64,000 nucleotides of DNA from Symsagittifera roscoffensis (lineage: Eukaryota > Xenacoelomorpha > Acoela > Convolutidae), in contig NC_087062.1 in NCBI RefSeq assembly GCF_963678635.1, positions 17,845,789 through 17,909,788 on the forward strand, given 5' to 3'. This document shows, in pieces, positions 13,101 through 22,942 of this stretch. The notes under the pieces are model-generated. The model did not search any database. It was not told the origin of the DNA and saw only the letters and a program-made list of their open reading frames with translations. Within the stretch, counting starts at the first letter, position 1; each line of letters begins with the position of its first letter. Position numbers and translations under genes: made by a program.

Positions 13101-14120
13101 GACATAGTAGTCAAATTTCTCCGGACATAATTTACAAGGAAATCCTTCAAGAGGAATGCGAAACCCGCATATGTGACATGGAATTCCCTTCTCACTTAGA
13201 AACATATCTTTTTTCGCGTTAGACTGAATATTTCCCATTCTACGCACATCCCTGCCCTCAGTTCTAAGGCTAGCAAAGTCGTCAGAGAAATTATTTTGCG
13301 GTGAGCTGCGTTGTGAGAGAGACATCTCCGTGGCATCCTCCGTTTCGGGCATTGCCGCTACGTTATGAAATAACAGCAAATGAGATATCGTATCAAGGGT
13401 TTTTTCATTGCATATAGTGCAAACATGCTTGTTGGCCACATGTTGAAAAACAGAGCTTTCAGGATTTTTATTCACAGGTAACAAAGTCTTGCAACCAACA
13501 GGACATATTTCATGGCCTCGTGCGCATAAATGCTCCTTTTCATAATGTGTTTTCATCGATGATATGTCACGGTTGAAGAACACCCCGCATTCAGGGCACG
13601 AGAGATTTGAGTTAGCTGCAAGTGATACGTGTTTTCGAGAAATATGGAACTGTAAACTTACAAAATGAAAAAATGTTTCATCACAGGAAGTACATTGGAA
13701 CTTTTCTTCTGGGTAATTGAGAGCACATGTTGTGCATTTGTACCATTGTTCTTTTTGCTCATCTGACAAGTGTACAATTTCACTGTAAAGCCTTTCCAAA
13801 TTCTCAACATTTACGTGACCCCATCCTCTTTGAATGAATCTGTCTGCGATGGAAATTACAATATCGGGATCATTTCCATTGGCAGAAGAAAACTTATGAT
13901 ACAGCTGGACAATGCGTATCACTTTACCCTCGGCAGTAAAGTCTCCATTGTTAAGAACCTCGTCTAGTTTGTGTAAGAACTCTCGCGCTTCATATGCCCG
14001 ATCACCACCTTTGTTAGTCTTGAGATGTTTGAGAGTGTCAGCCATCGAAAACGCCGGAACTCTGATTGTATTGGCACCATTGGACATGAATGAATTTAAG
14101 TTATCGTGTCCATCAGCCAT
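10185..14120 (-). CDS. Large protein with six repeated Cys/His zinc-binding modules
   Basis: Intact single-exon frame of 1311 codons. Residues 1-127 are helix-prone without zinc ligands. Six copies of one module follow, at about 129-252, 315-411, 546-640, 671-777, 984-1091 and 1185-1299. Each reads CxxC, CxxC...H...H, then CxxC...H...H, then C..H..C...C with a distal H. Module 5, for example, uses C984/C987, C1003/C1006, H1019/H1024, C1036/C1039, H1054/H1059, C1062, H1065, C1068/C1073 and H1086. The linkers at about 412-540, 780-980 and 1092-1180 are Ser/Lys/Arg-rich and probably disordered. Nucleic-acid or protein binding is inferred; I do not recognise the family and no catalytic domain is visible. 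The ATG at 14120 is preceded on its strand by a TTTTCAGG acceptor-like site, so a 5' UTR intron is possible. It is the only clearly intact host-type gene here. Confidence 0.85.
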   Translation of the reverse strand: MADGHDNLNSFMSNGANTIRVPAFSMADTLKHLKTNKGGDRAYEAREFLHKLDEVLNNGDFTAEGKVIRIVQLYHKFSSANGNDPDIVISIADRFIQRGWGHVNVENLERLYSEIVHLSDEQKEQWYKCTTCALNYPEEKFQCTSCDETFFHFVSLQFHISRKHVSLAANSNLSCPECGVFFNRDISSMKTHYEKEHLCARGHEICPVGCKTLLPVNKNPESSVFQHVANKHVCTICNEKTLDTISHLLLFHNVAAMPETEDATEMSLSQRSSPQNNFSDDFASLRTEGRDVRRMGNIQSNAKKDMFLSEKGIPCHICGFRIPLEGFPCKLCPEKFDYYVDALMHSKKQHKMILDFEVECEVCKISSGISEMHYHLTTKHSCPSAHLRCPRNCQELFISEIDIMQHMQNVHSIGNSSRHSLSDSKQSLSPEISRLTQSSRSNSYADKERSPSDYRSKSEHTKKRLEQIRPNVGMLSKSVHLMSELVPQNMSRGSEPRKRPKSFAEWEDFIKVRGPLSLGLPGFLLYLAPIQRISKVSSGSRNKMKCGKCKLRYPRNLLSCAVCDDVFCTPGSLALHEEFAHDSVIDELFCACCSKPFQTVNDLLAHELANVCNNHYECPFGCDCLFGNQIKLSEHVKNHHAANSSPSTENMIPFALTTYKRNLSKVADYSCEKCKLICLPSENWSQCKLCENKSLKLRIRYINGVEFLAHLVRHHKLNVSMRLICATCKVSVADVLDFHNHQKSAHGFCSLHDVCSSMSCGVVFPYSMKDIHIERCQHVANDLLRGTDDNDCMRRMKKEEQLFDDEPFSLSKPNVEKQIVTSLQEKSLKKSSNELSYGISANDESRLRVRRKRTTHELVVNRSQNLKSVSDLMDETMDYAATRKTKRSIMPETYEHVGLHPDYMIPHDHPNQTALTSFSILGPSPLPMFAEPKVIRQKVIPPALMDQKINLNTPISVKQRIDMPVSVKQKRDLQTVASQRKLGKCKNCRYRYEIEAMKLDHHCEECNLYFIKEYELMIHLTVVHAVETDLSTRFACDLCPQGSTMMDINDLLAHRSEKHEACLTHMRCSNGPCKYMFSNVEEMQKHSKELCMYKNHSRSEAKVGSKEDPRNAILPKTRAEKKPERRVRNEAPRVLKRDKSPSETRKIKRPSDHASEKRQGIVSFDESKQFFKTLAPKSSELTTGCSVCGQVKPSDKYFECTLCTDPTTRVSEKQFALFLDALLHLVKTHGFVVVDVNQSCKSPECINEFGEQLFFDSIEEYHFHGVNKHGLCEKHMLCPYGCGEVFNHGKLVSVHVRTCPVRNAKLTLKTV

Positions 14121-14660
14121 TATGATAATAAAACCTGAAAACGAGACTTCGGAACATTCTACATGGATTATCTATTGAAAAAGGTAAATTTGGAAAGCGG
14201 CCCTTCCGATTAGGTACGGTCATGCACAAGCTGGATAGGGTCCATACCAGCATTATATAAATACATCAATAAACAATATTGCAGGAATTAAGTCGCCAGG
14301 ATTAAGAATTGCAGGAATTAATCAGTTTGCCATCAACCAGCATATTACCAATAAATTTAAGCCATAAATGATTGTAGTATGCAAAATATCTCCAATTTTA
14401 AACAATGAGGAGTGCTAAACATGTATGTAATAATCAGAAACATTATTAACTGAAGGTTGCTATATTATGATAACATATTACTGATAACGATGACCATGGG
14501 CCCCAATATTCGAATAAACTACCACGACCAAAAACTGAACAAAACTATAACAACAGCACTCAAAACAGCTCTTCTGTTCGCTAACAACCCTTCTCAGGGC
14601 CCCCTACTTGTCATCAAAACTTCACCGGGTCTTTCTCTAAACAACCATGTGCACGGCAAA
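14121..14660. other. Upstream region of the zinc-finger gene
   Basis: Probable promoter and 5' UTR or intron of the minus-strand zinc-finger gene. GTCTCGTTTTCAGG lies about 20 bases before the ATG on the minus strand. No definite TATA or initiator can be assigned. Plus-strand ORFs near 14457-14997 are mostly shadows of the LINE 3' end. Confidence 0.35.
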
Positions 14661-14662
14661 TA

Positions 14663-14684
14663 TCAAGTCAAGTCAAGTCAAGTT
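14663..14684 (-). repeat. 3'-terminal microsatellite of the LINE
   Basis: The plus strand reads TCAAG repeated four times, that is (ACTTG)n at the 3' end of the minus-strand LINE. CR1 elements characteristically end in a short tandem repeat instead of poly(A), used for priming at the target. Confidence 0.75.
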
Positions 14685-14885
14685 TTTATGACCATTAGGC
14701 AGTGCCTCTTGTGGTCATTTCAAATGTCTTTTTTCTTATCTCCGTTCGAATTCGTACATGTCAATTCCAATCGCTTTCCAATGTTTGTCCAGTTTCCACT
14801 TGAATTCGTCGATGGTCTTGCTTTGCACTGTTTCCTGTGGCAGATTTTTCCAGTCGAGAGGTGCTCTAATCGTGAAGAAATTTTT

Positions 14886-17545
14886 TCACATTTCTAGATT
14901 TGCTTTACGTACTACTACTTTACATGCGTTACCTCTAGAATCCCTATCATTCGGCTCGAATAGTCCCGCAGTGGCATTCCTATCATACAAACCATAGCAG
15001 ATTTTATACATTTCTATCATCGTCCCTCTTTTCCTTCTGTATTCCAGCGATGACAGATTCAGTTCTTCAAGGCGTTCGTAATAGGATAGATTTTTCATAC
15101 CACTAACTAGACGCGTCGCTCTTCTTTGTACGTTTTCTAAGATCTTTTGATGCTTGATCAGTCTTGGGTGCCAGATTAAGTTAGCAAATTCAAGGTGTGG
15201 CCGTATCAAGCAATTGTAGATGTTTAAAAATACTTGTTTCGTGACTTTAGTGAAGCTTTTCTTAACTACTGCTATCATGCCGTTCGCCTTATTGGCTTTT
15301 TTAGTGATGTGTGTTTCGAATGACAGTTTGTTGTCAAGCCAGATACCCAGGTCTTTTTCGAGCTGCACTTCTTAAATGTTTTCGCCCTTGATTTTAAAAA
15401 TCCTCTCCGTATCCAATTTCCTGTTTCCTATTATCATGTGAACACATTTGTCGATATTAAAGGACAAAAGAGTTTGGCCTGACCAAGTTTCTAGTGATTG
15501 TAAATCTTCATGTATGCGTGTTACATCCGATTTGTCTTCAATTTGACGGCATAATTTCGCATCGTCAGCAAACAGAAATATTTTGACGCTATTTTGTCCG
15601 GCATTGTGTTGATGTATATCAAAAACAGTACTGGGCCGAGTACTGAACCCTGGGGTATCCCACTTTTTAGTGGCTGCCATGAGGATCTTGAATAGTTGAT
15701 TTCCACTCTCTGTTGTCGTCGCGAAAGGAAGTCTGTTATCCAGTTCAAGGTTCTTCCAGTTACTCCATACTGTCTAAGAACTCCGATTAGTCTTTTGTGT
15801 GGTAACGAATTGAAGGCTTTTTAAAAGTCCAAGTATATCACATCGACATTTTCATGTTTGTCCATTGCCCTGGTGAAGTCATCAGTTACTTTCAGAAGTT
15901 GTAAGTTCAGTGAACGTCAAGATCGAAAACCGTATTGTGCATTTGTTATTAGCCCTTTTTCATTGAAATGATCAATTAAATGCTTTCGAACAAACTTTTC
16001 GAATAACTTGCAACATATTGATGTTAAACTGATTAGTCTGTAGTTATCTGCAATCGATTTTTTCCTTTTTTAATTTTTGCAGAAGTGTTGGCCAACTTCC
16101 AGTCTTCGTGTAATTTGTTTGTCTCCCAAGAGGTTTGGAAAATAATCAAAAGTGGTTTTAAGATGAATTCTCGCAATTCAAATAGGACCCGAGGATGAAT
16201 TCCATCTGGTCCAGGCGACTTTGAAGTGTCTAGTTTTTCTCGGATGTCATTCATTGTTAGCTCCAGGTTGTTATCAATGCTGGCGGTTGGTGGAGGGCTG
16301 ATCTCCCAGTTACGCGGGGGTTCGTCAGTGAAAACCGATGCAAAGAAGTTTGAGAGGACTTCTGCCTTTTCGTCGTCTGTGTCAGTTAGCTTACCATTTG
16401 GTTTTATTAAAGCGGGGATTGCTTCTCCTATGGTAGTTTTTTGGCGCACATAACTCCAGAACTTTTTGGGATTAATTTTAACTTCTTTTTTTTTCACGTG
16501 TGAGTGCCTCCGATCGCGTGGCAGATCTAACTTCATTTCGTTTGCTTTTATATTTGGTTAAATTATCGGCTGTTTGATAATTTTTCAATGTTTTCCAGGC
16601 TTTCTTTTTTTCTTTTATCTTCATGCGCACCGCCCTTGCTAGCGGCATTTGGCTGCCACTGCTGCGTATCTTAATTAAAGGCACGAATTTTTCGACTAAC
16701 TCTTTCATGCAGTTTTTCAGTTTTTCCCATGTGTTTGTCTGAACGTTTGGATCAACTAGATGGTTTCTCATCCCGTGGTAGTCTCCCTTTTTATAGTTTC
16801 TGCGGTTTTTACATTTCGATTTAATCCTGTTTACTGGCACATCTATCTTGACAAGCACGTGGTCACTTTTTCCGATTGGCGCCTCTAACGTGATCTCTAG
16901 ATCTTTTAAGACTATATCTGACATCACAACATCAAGCAGTGATGCCTTGTCTCTGCCAGTTAGCCTTGTAGATTCTTTGGTATGTTGTGTTAGTAGTGCG
17001 TCTTTTATTGCCTCTATAAAGGTGAACTCAGTGCTATTTTCATCTTTTAATGTACTCATGGCCTCCCAATCTATCTGTGGTAGATTTGTGTCTCCCACTA
17101 TTAGTGTTGAGTCATTTGACTGTGTTTCGTTCAAATTGGCAATCAAATTTTTTAGCTGGTGGTTGTTTTCTTTAGATGAGTTTGGATTTTTATACAATAC
17201 ACAAAAGTTGATGATAGTCCTGCCAATTTTGATTTTTAAAAATAAGTTTTCACAGAAAGAAGAATTATTTGTGCTCAAGGAGTAGTCAAGGTTTTCATTA
17301 ATATAAACTAAAATTCCGCGTCCTTGATCAGATGGGATCATATTTTTTGATTCTATGTTATAGTATTGGATTTTATGTCATACTGGATTCCATTCTGCGC
17401 AAGAATTTTTCGGTTTGCTTTCCACTAGAGCGATGACATCAGGCTTGCATTTTTCTTGATTCGTTCTCCACGTGATTTTGTGCAGTTTGTCTTGAGTTAA
17501 TGTGTCTATGTTTGTGTACCAGATTAATAAAGACCGGTTTGAGGT
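14886..17545 (-). pseudogene. LINE ORF2: APE endonuclease plus reverse transcriptase, frameshifted
   Basis: The N-terminus (minus, from about 17545) carries PDVIALVESKPKN, which fits the APE motif with the metal-binding Glu, then GRGILVYIN, NFCVLYKNP, LIVGDTNLPQIDWE and GKSDHVLV (the SDH motif). An in-frame TGA interrupts it near 17380. The reverse transcriptase follows, 16536 to about 15370, with SPGPDGIHPRVL, the palm motif GIPQGSVLGPVLFLIYIN (15650-15700) and the catalytic FADD box near 15575 (reads FADDAK). The thumb region is 15368-14886 (KDLGIWLDNKLSF, NIYNCLIRPHLEFANLIW). At least three frameshifts or stops separate these blocks. In life it would nick target DNA and prime reverse transcription of its own RNA. 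The frame begins right after a TGA inside the end of ORF1, so the two ORFs overlap by about 100 bases without an obvious ATG. Confidence 0.9.
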
Positions 17546-18443
17546 TTTTCTTCATTCTCATCATTTGCAACCCCCTCACAAGGTGCACGTAGTCTCCTTG
17601 TTCCTTTTCGCTTAAGTTTTTTGCCTTTGCTATCAATCTTCTGACTTCTTCTCGTTCCTTGAGACTCCTGTCTGGGCCAATCCGCCGGTTTTTGATTTTA
17701 TATTTGGCATCTTTTAATTTATTCAAGTTTTTCATTATCTCGTTTACATCTTTTTTGTTATCAAAGGATACTAGCAGTGGTCTGTTTGTCGTGGCTTCAT
17801 CGTTCTTCTTCCCAAGTCGGACAAAACTTGTGGCTGCTTTGGTTTCCATTTCGACCGATGCTAGAAATATTTCTATCAGTTGTTTTTCTTCTACCTTTCT
17901 GTTATGTCCATCTTGGTGGGTACTCTCAGGTGCTTTGTAAATTATCAAGTTCTTTTTTCTTCTTTTGTCGTCTTCTTCTTCTTCTCTTTTTTGCTCTTCA
18001 GATGCTTCCAACATAATTTCTTCTAGTGGCTTGACTTTCGGTTGTTGGGCCACGTCCCATGATTTCTGTTCAGTTTGATTCACGGCTCTTGGTCCTGCTA
18101 CAAATTTGTAGAAGTCGTTCATCATGTGGTTTAGGTTCGCCATTGTTTTGTCCAGATCGCTCCGTAGTATATCCGGTTCTAGATTCTTGTCAGCTTCAAT
18201 TAAAAGCTTCACCTTCGGTGTGCAGAAACTGCAACACCAGATGACTTCAGGTTGACACATGTAATCATTGACTTGGTCAGGCATATCAATGCATGTTGTA
18301 CAAAACTGTTCATGACGTTTATCACACTACTATACTTTATCATCGATGTTACCATAGGTCTTATTGCACGTTTTACATTGCCAAGCGTCCATTTCACTCA
18401 CAGATTCACTACCTTTACGTCTAGTTTTTAGTTTTGGAGGCAT
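17439..18443 (-). pseudogene. LINE ORF1: PHD finger, coiled coil and RRM-like domain
   Basis: From the ATG at 18443 (MPPKLKTRRKGSES) the protein shows a PHD-type C4HC3 finger: WQCKTCNK, then CDKRHEQFCTTC, then WCCSFC. Two adjacent TAG codons (18327-18332) break the finger. The remainder is open for about 280 codons: an acidic and basic coiled coil (EEQKREEEEDDKRRKKN) leads into LIIYKAPEST...VRLGKK...RPLLVSFDN...KIKNRRIGPDRSLKERE, the usual layout of the RNA-binding RRM-like ORF1 protein of CR1 and Jockey elements. The last 30 or so residues are encoded in overlap with the start of ORF2. The expected role is binding LINE RNA in a ribonucleoprotein. Confidence 0.85.
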
Positions 18444-18462
18444 TTTAGGGTTGATTTTATCA

Positions 18463-18660
18463 GGCCGCTCTAAGACACTTAACTCTCAAGAAGCTACCTA
18501 ATGAAATCAACTTCACGAAAATTACTGGGCCGCACTGAGACACTGAAGTCTCAAGAAGCTACCCCGTAATTTCTCCTTCAAAAACACTAAGCCCTAATCT
18601 AATTAATACTTGGCCGCTCTAAGACAATTAAGTCCCAAGAAGCTACCCTTGTAATTTCAG
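18463..18660 (-). repeat. Tandem 5' monomers of the LINE
   Basis: Three units start with GGCCGC(T/A)CT(A/G)AGACA at about 18463, 18534 and 18612. Each contains TCAAGAAGCTACC (or CCAAGAAGCTACC) about 20 bases later. Spacing is about 70-80 bp. They sit directly upstream of ORF1 and are probably promoter-bearing 5' UTR monomers like those of mouse L1 or R-type LINEs. Confidence 0.65.
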
Positions 18661-19259
18661 AAAAAGCTTACATTTTTTTTGCTGTTCTTTTTCTGCCTTC
18701 GCTTCGACGTTGACTGTTTCTTTGACTTCTTCGTAGCAGACTTTGATTGTTTCTTCAGGACTAGCTTTTTCAAGTTATTTCTACTTCTGTAGACGGTTCT
18801 GATTAGTCTCTCTTCAAGGATCAAAGACGGGTGAATTTGCCTCGAATCTCGCAAGATTCTGTTGTTCTTTCTCTTTCTTGTGGATAAAAACTTTTTTACT
18901 GGAATAATGAGGATGTCCAATGTTCTCAATCTTTTGAGTATGTCTGTGGTGTTGGTTCGTTTTGTGTATACTATTGCTGCGATCCGGTGACGCAGTCCGT
19001 GGAGAATCGAAAGCAGTAGTTCTACTGAACAAGGTTTCCAACTGTTGCTGTGGTGGGGGGCCACAGTATTGTTTATCAAGTCGTGCCACAGAATAAGTTT
19101 GTCTTCGCTCTTCTGGATCGACTGGTAGTTCTTTTTAGTGGTAGGGTTGATGCTCAATACTCCTACTGATGTCTGTATGGGGAATATTTTTCGTTGGAAA
19201 TTTCTAGGGGATGCGTCGATGGCCGCACGAAAAAAGCTTGCGCCAACAAAGTGCACCAT
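18657..19259 (-). pseudogene. Inverted copy of the PLE N-terminal coding region
   Basis: An open frame of 200 codons. Its central part (ILWHDLINNTVAPHH, then RTLDILIIPVKKFLSTRKRK) matches in order the plus-strand segment at 22428-22862 (VVWHDVMSNIIASH, then LLVPIMKFLISKKKRK) and the frameshifted one at about 19830-20240. The C-terminus is extremely Lys/Ser-rich (KKQSKSATKKSKKQSTSKRR) and would bind nucleic acid non-specifically. It abuts the LINE 5' monomers, so the LINE may have inserted here. It is a diverged minus-oriented copy of the N-terminal region of the local Penelope-like element, with the rest missing. It could be expressed as a stand-alone small basic protein, but nothing proves this. 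Confidence 0.5.
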
Positions 19260-19479
19260 AAATCTTCACCTGCAACACCTAGAGCAGCAGGACTTTGCTA
19301 TTTTTTCCGTTCAATAAAGCGATTTTAGATTTAGCTTTAGGGCATATATCTAATTAATAAGTTTGTCACAACAATATCGTCTAACGTTCGCCAGGAAGTA
19401 CATGGACGTGAAAAAATTTAATCTTATATCGAATGGCCAGCGCCAAGTTAAGCTTACGTCATCTTAACCGTCACTAACC

Positions 19480-19820
19480 GGGCCGATTCAAAGGGTCTTT
19501 CAAGAGATTGGGGAAACGAGGAGTTACTGTTTAAGGGCTATAATTAAATTGTTACTTGCGAAATCAGTAAGCTCATGATCGAGCCTCAGCATACCCGGAC
19601 CGCGGGGTCAATCCTAAAATCAGGGCTACTACTCTATTTAAAATCAGGGCTACACTCACGGAAGTACATAACGACGGAAAATAAAGCTTGATCACAAAAC
19701 GACTGGCTAGCGTCTAAACACAGCTTCACATGCTTTTGACCGTCCCTACCAAAGTCAGTTAAATCCAAACACAGTGAATCCTCAGAAGAACCTGGCAAAT
19801 CTACTCAGCAGGGCTCCTCA
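19480..19820 (+). repeat. PLE pseudo-LTR-like leader, copy 1
   Basis: Contains AACGACTGGCTAGCGTC, CACAGCTTCACATGCTTTTG and CAGGGCTACTACT. The same blocks in the same order occur at 22190-22460, partly at 44060-44290, and inverted at 55010-55320. It directly precedes PLE coding sequence. Penelope-like elements typically carry such direct or inverted pseudo-LTRs. Confidence 0.6.
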
Positions 19821-22190
19821 GTCGAGACAGACAGCAGTATGGTACGACGAGATAAGCAATACAATTGCCAGCAACCGCGAATAACTACCGAGCCTGTTCA
19901 ACTGAAGGTTTGATTGCAGAACTAAAGTAATTGAACATCAGCTAAGTTATTCCCTGTCAGAGGAGGGAAACCTGACACTAAGAGGCAACTGATCAGCTTG
20001 GGGTTTCTTGTAGTCCCCATTATGAAGATTTTTGATATCGAAGAAGAAGAGGAAGGCAGAACCAGAGCTGCTGGAGAGTAAAAAGAAACTTCATCAAGAC
20101 AGCGAATTAGAAATGAAATCTAAACTTCGATCGAGCACAAAGAAGTCCTTAACCAGGAGAAAACCGAGAAAAGGAGACTATTGGACAAGGTCGAGGAAAA
20201 GGAAACCTGCCAAGAGAAGGACGATAATTCAAAAGAGTGAGAGAGTTAGGGTGGAATTTTTTGTTCTGCTTTGTGTCATGTGAGGTTCTTGCATAAAAAT
20301 GAGTTCAGTTTTGCCCCCACCTCCATTGTTGATTTGGACTCTATAACAAAATCTGTTTTAGAAGCTTGTTCGTGACCATGCCTCCATTTATATTAAATTC
20401 TTTAATTGCCATCAACGCGTCAGTTTTTGGGAGCTGGTTTGGGAAATGTCCTAGAAGAAGATTTTTTGAGAGTTCGGTTCGTTCACTTCAAATTAAACTT
20501 CTCATGACAGAAATAAGAAAACTAGTACTTAGGCGAAGAATTTCTGAAGCTAACTAGTTGAGGCAAGATTTGTGGAACAAAGATTAGTAAATGAGGAACT
20601 ATGGCCTTCAGTGGTAAGATACTTAACACTCAGGCAGATTCAGACAACCAGAGCATCTAAAGAACTAAATCGAAAAAAGCTGAAAAGCAGGATCGACCTT
20701 TATTTCGGAAAAGTGAAAGATCAGTGACAACCATCGAGGTGACAACCATCGATCAAATATTGTCATTGGGACCAAATATCCGGTCAGGGATAAGTAAAAA
20801 AAGACATATTTTCTCGCTGATATCGACAGCTTCCTCTCAGTTCTCAAAAATCGGAAAGTCCCCGGAGAAGCTCTCTGTGAGATTGAGGCCGCAGCAAAAG
20901 CCTACAGTAAACGGGCGAAACAGACAACATCGGAAAATGGCGTAGAAAAGGCGACAAAGCATCTCAAGAGCAACTGGCTAGTGGCGATTCCTTTCGACAA
21001 GGGACTGGTTTCTGTGTTATGAAGAAAACAACATATGAATCAAAATTTGTGAGCTTGCTTGATCCGAAGCACTTCTCTGAAAACAGAATAATTACTGGCT
21101 CAAAAGAGAGGACGATTGAAAAAATTATCAATAAAGAACTTCTGGCCATGAGAAAAAGAGATGAAATGAGGGAAAATCTCTTCAATAAGTTAAAGTCAAC
21201 AGGTCAAAATTAAACAAAAAAGACACACCACTGAGACCAATCCCATCACGCCCTGGTAGCTCATATGATAACTTGAACTGGACCCTGGCAAAAATTTTTG
21301 AAGGGTATTTTTTGAAGGGCTCCAACATTGAAGCAATCTCATTGGATGACAAGAGGATCCTTGAAAGTACTATTTTGGAGTCAGATGAGAACCTTTTTTG
21401 TCTTGATGTTGGAAAAAACCTTTACACGAATGTCCCACTCAAGGAAGCAATTGATACAGCAGTTAAAAATCCTTATGAGCAGCAAAAACCACCGGCAATG
21501 AGAAGAAAGACCATGAAAAGACTATAAAATAAGGCCGCCAGCCAAGTAAAAGATGGTTTGGCCGTGGGCGCCTCTCTGGCCGTGATATTAGCAAAATTTT
21601 GCCTCAATGAGTATGAAAATGCACTGAAAATCGAGATCCCAGAATTGAGTACACCTGCAAAAATTTGCATAAAATTGTGCCACAAAGCCACAAAAAAATT
21701 TAGCTACAGGTCAAAAGGGTAGAATGCGAGGGATGCTTGATTTGGTATCACGTTAAAGCGGATGGACATGTTACACTTTTTACCAAAACATAGCTGTAGC
21801 AGTGTGGTATTATAAAAGTTGCAACTGAAAAAATTTTCAAGCTGCCAATAGAATTCAACCTCACTTACAGCTCACAATTGAAGCACCAAATGGCGCGGGT
21901 TATTTTGCTTTTCTAAGTTTAGAAATCAACATCGATAGGGACATGATAGTGAGCTGTGGATGTTATCAAAAACCAACGGATACAGGTACCATCCTTAATT
22001 TTAGGAGTTGTGCCCCTCCTTCAGTGTAAAAAGATTGTAATTGAAGGAATTGTTGACCGTTTCTTCAGAATTACGTCTACCTGGGAAGATTTTGATTAGG
22101 GAAAAAAACTCAAACGTAAACAGTGGTCAGACAACCAGTATCCAGATCAGTGGTCGTATCGGGTTACGCTTAACCACAAGAGACGGTTCA
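19820..22190 (+). mobile_element. Penelope-like element copy B, decayed
   Basis: The order matches copy C. N-terminal region 19820-20236 (ISKKKRKAEPELLESKKKLH). Degenerate intron about 20237-20403. Reverse-transcriptase region about 20880-21600: AIPFDKGTGFCVMKKTTYES, then DTPLRPIPSRPGSSYDNL, LDVGKNLYTNVPLKEAI and VKDGLAVGASLAVILAKF. A PHD-like segment follows at about 21660-21830. Downstream come LQLTIEAPNGAGYFAFLSLE and YQKPTDTG, a conserved PLE post-catalytic block. Frameshifts and stops are numerous. The YxDD catalytic box is not found; the stretch where it should lie appears deleted. No GIY-YIG endonuclease was recognised, so this may be an EN-minus or truncated form. Confidence 0.8.
20981..21830 (+). 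pseudogene. PLE reverse transcriptase fragment with PHD-like insertion
   Basis: Fingers and palm blocks are readable: PFDKG near 20989, PLRP near 21238, NLYTNVPL near 21418 and KDGLAVGASLAV near 21552. They correspond to the Penelope RT signatures DKG, PLRPI, SFDV..L(F/Y)TNVP and the QxxGxxMGSPL-like box. After the box comes a cysteine-rich stretch with ICxxxC, YRSKG, ECEGCLIWYHVK and VWYYKSC (the frame shifts once). This is the spacing of a PHD zinc finger. The following text joins the FLSLEI...KPTDTG block without a YVDD motif, so catalysis would be lost in this copy. Confidence 0.7.
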
Positions 22191-22460
22191 ATGCGTAGTC
22201 CATTAACATTGGGTCGACAAAGTTGTTACGACTTCAAGGCTACTGGCCAAACCGCGCAAATCAACATAGTTACATGCAAAAATAGTGAGCTTATGGCTGA
22301 GTATTGTAACACTCGCCCGGAAGTGCATACCGACAAAAAACCAGGCTCTGAAACGACTGGATAGCGTCTAAACACAGCTTCACATGCTTTTAACCGTCTC
22401 TACCAGAGCCACCTAAATCCAAACACATTGAAACCTCAGAAGAACGTGGCAAATCTACTG
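22190..22460 (+). repeat. PLE pseudo-LTR-like leader between copies B and C
   Basis: Shares ATTGGGTCGACAAAGT, AAACCGCG and AACGACTGGATAGCGTC with the leaders at 19480-19820 and 44060-44290. Its position between two PLE coding regions in the same orientation shows a head-to-tail tandem arrangement, a known Penelope habit. Confidence 0.6.
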
Positions 22461-22942
22461 AGCATGGCTACTCAGCTGAGACAGATAGTAGTGTGGCACG
22501 ACGTGATGAGCAATATAATTGCCAGCCATCGCATGAACAACTACATATCCTGCTCTACTGAAGGTTTGACTGAGGAACTAAAGGAAATGAACATCAGCGT
22601 AGTTATTCATTGTCAGAGGAGGGGAAAACCTGATAATAAGAGGCAATTGATCAACTTGTGTGTTCTTTTAGTCCCCATCATGAAGTTTTTGATATCGAAG
22701 AAAAAGAGAAAGGCAGAACCAGAGCTGCAGGGGGGTAACCAGGAACTTCATCAAGATAGCGACTTGGAACTGAAGTCTCTGAGAAAAATGTACTCAATTA
22801 AAAGGAAAACATCCCAGTGGTTCTCTCTAAACCTCCATCGATTACAGAGACGAAATCCGTAAACCGAGAAAAGGAGACTAGTGGACAGGATCGAGGAAAC
22901 GGGTCGAGGAAACGGGAGGAGGAGGAGTTTTCAAAGAAGAGG

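Larger units (their letters stand above)
14661..18663 (-). mobile_element. CR1-like non-LTR retrotransposon (LINE), decayed
   Basis: Minus-strand order is 5' tandem monomers, ORF1 (PHD finger, coiled coil, RRM-like), ORF2 (APE endonuclease, reverse transcriptase) and a terminal microsatellite. That gene order, the ORF1/ORF2 overlap and the short 3' repeat are CR1-clade traits. It is nearly full length but carries several stops and frameshifts, so it is not autonomous as read. No target-site duplication was identified, and the 3' boundary is set only by the microsatellite. Confidence 0.88.

Noticed and set aside
10195-14178. Plus- and minus-strand ORFs of 60-156 codons inside the zinc-finger gene
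   Set aside because: Out-of-frame or antisense shadows of the 1311-codon frame, which alone has regular Cys/His spacing.
14457-14997. Plus-strand ORFs of 146 and 79 codons
   Set aside because: Largely antisense to the LINE 3' end and microsatellite; no domain.
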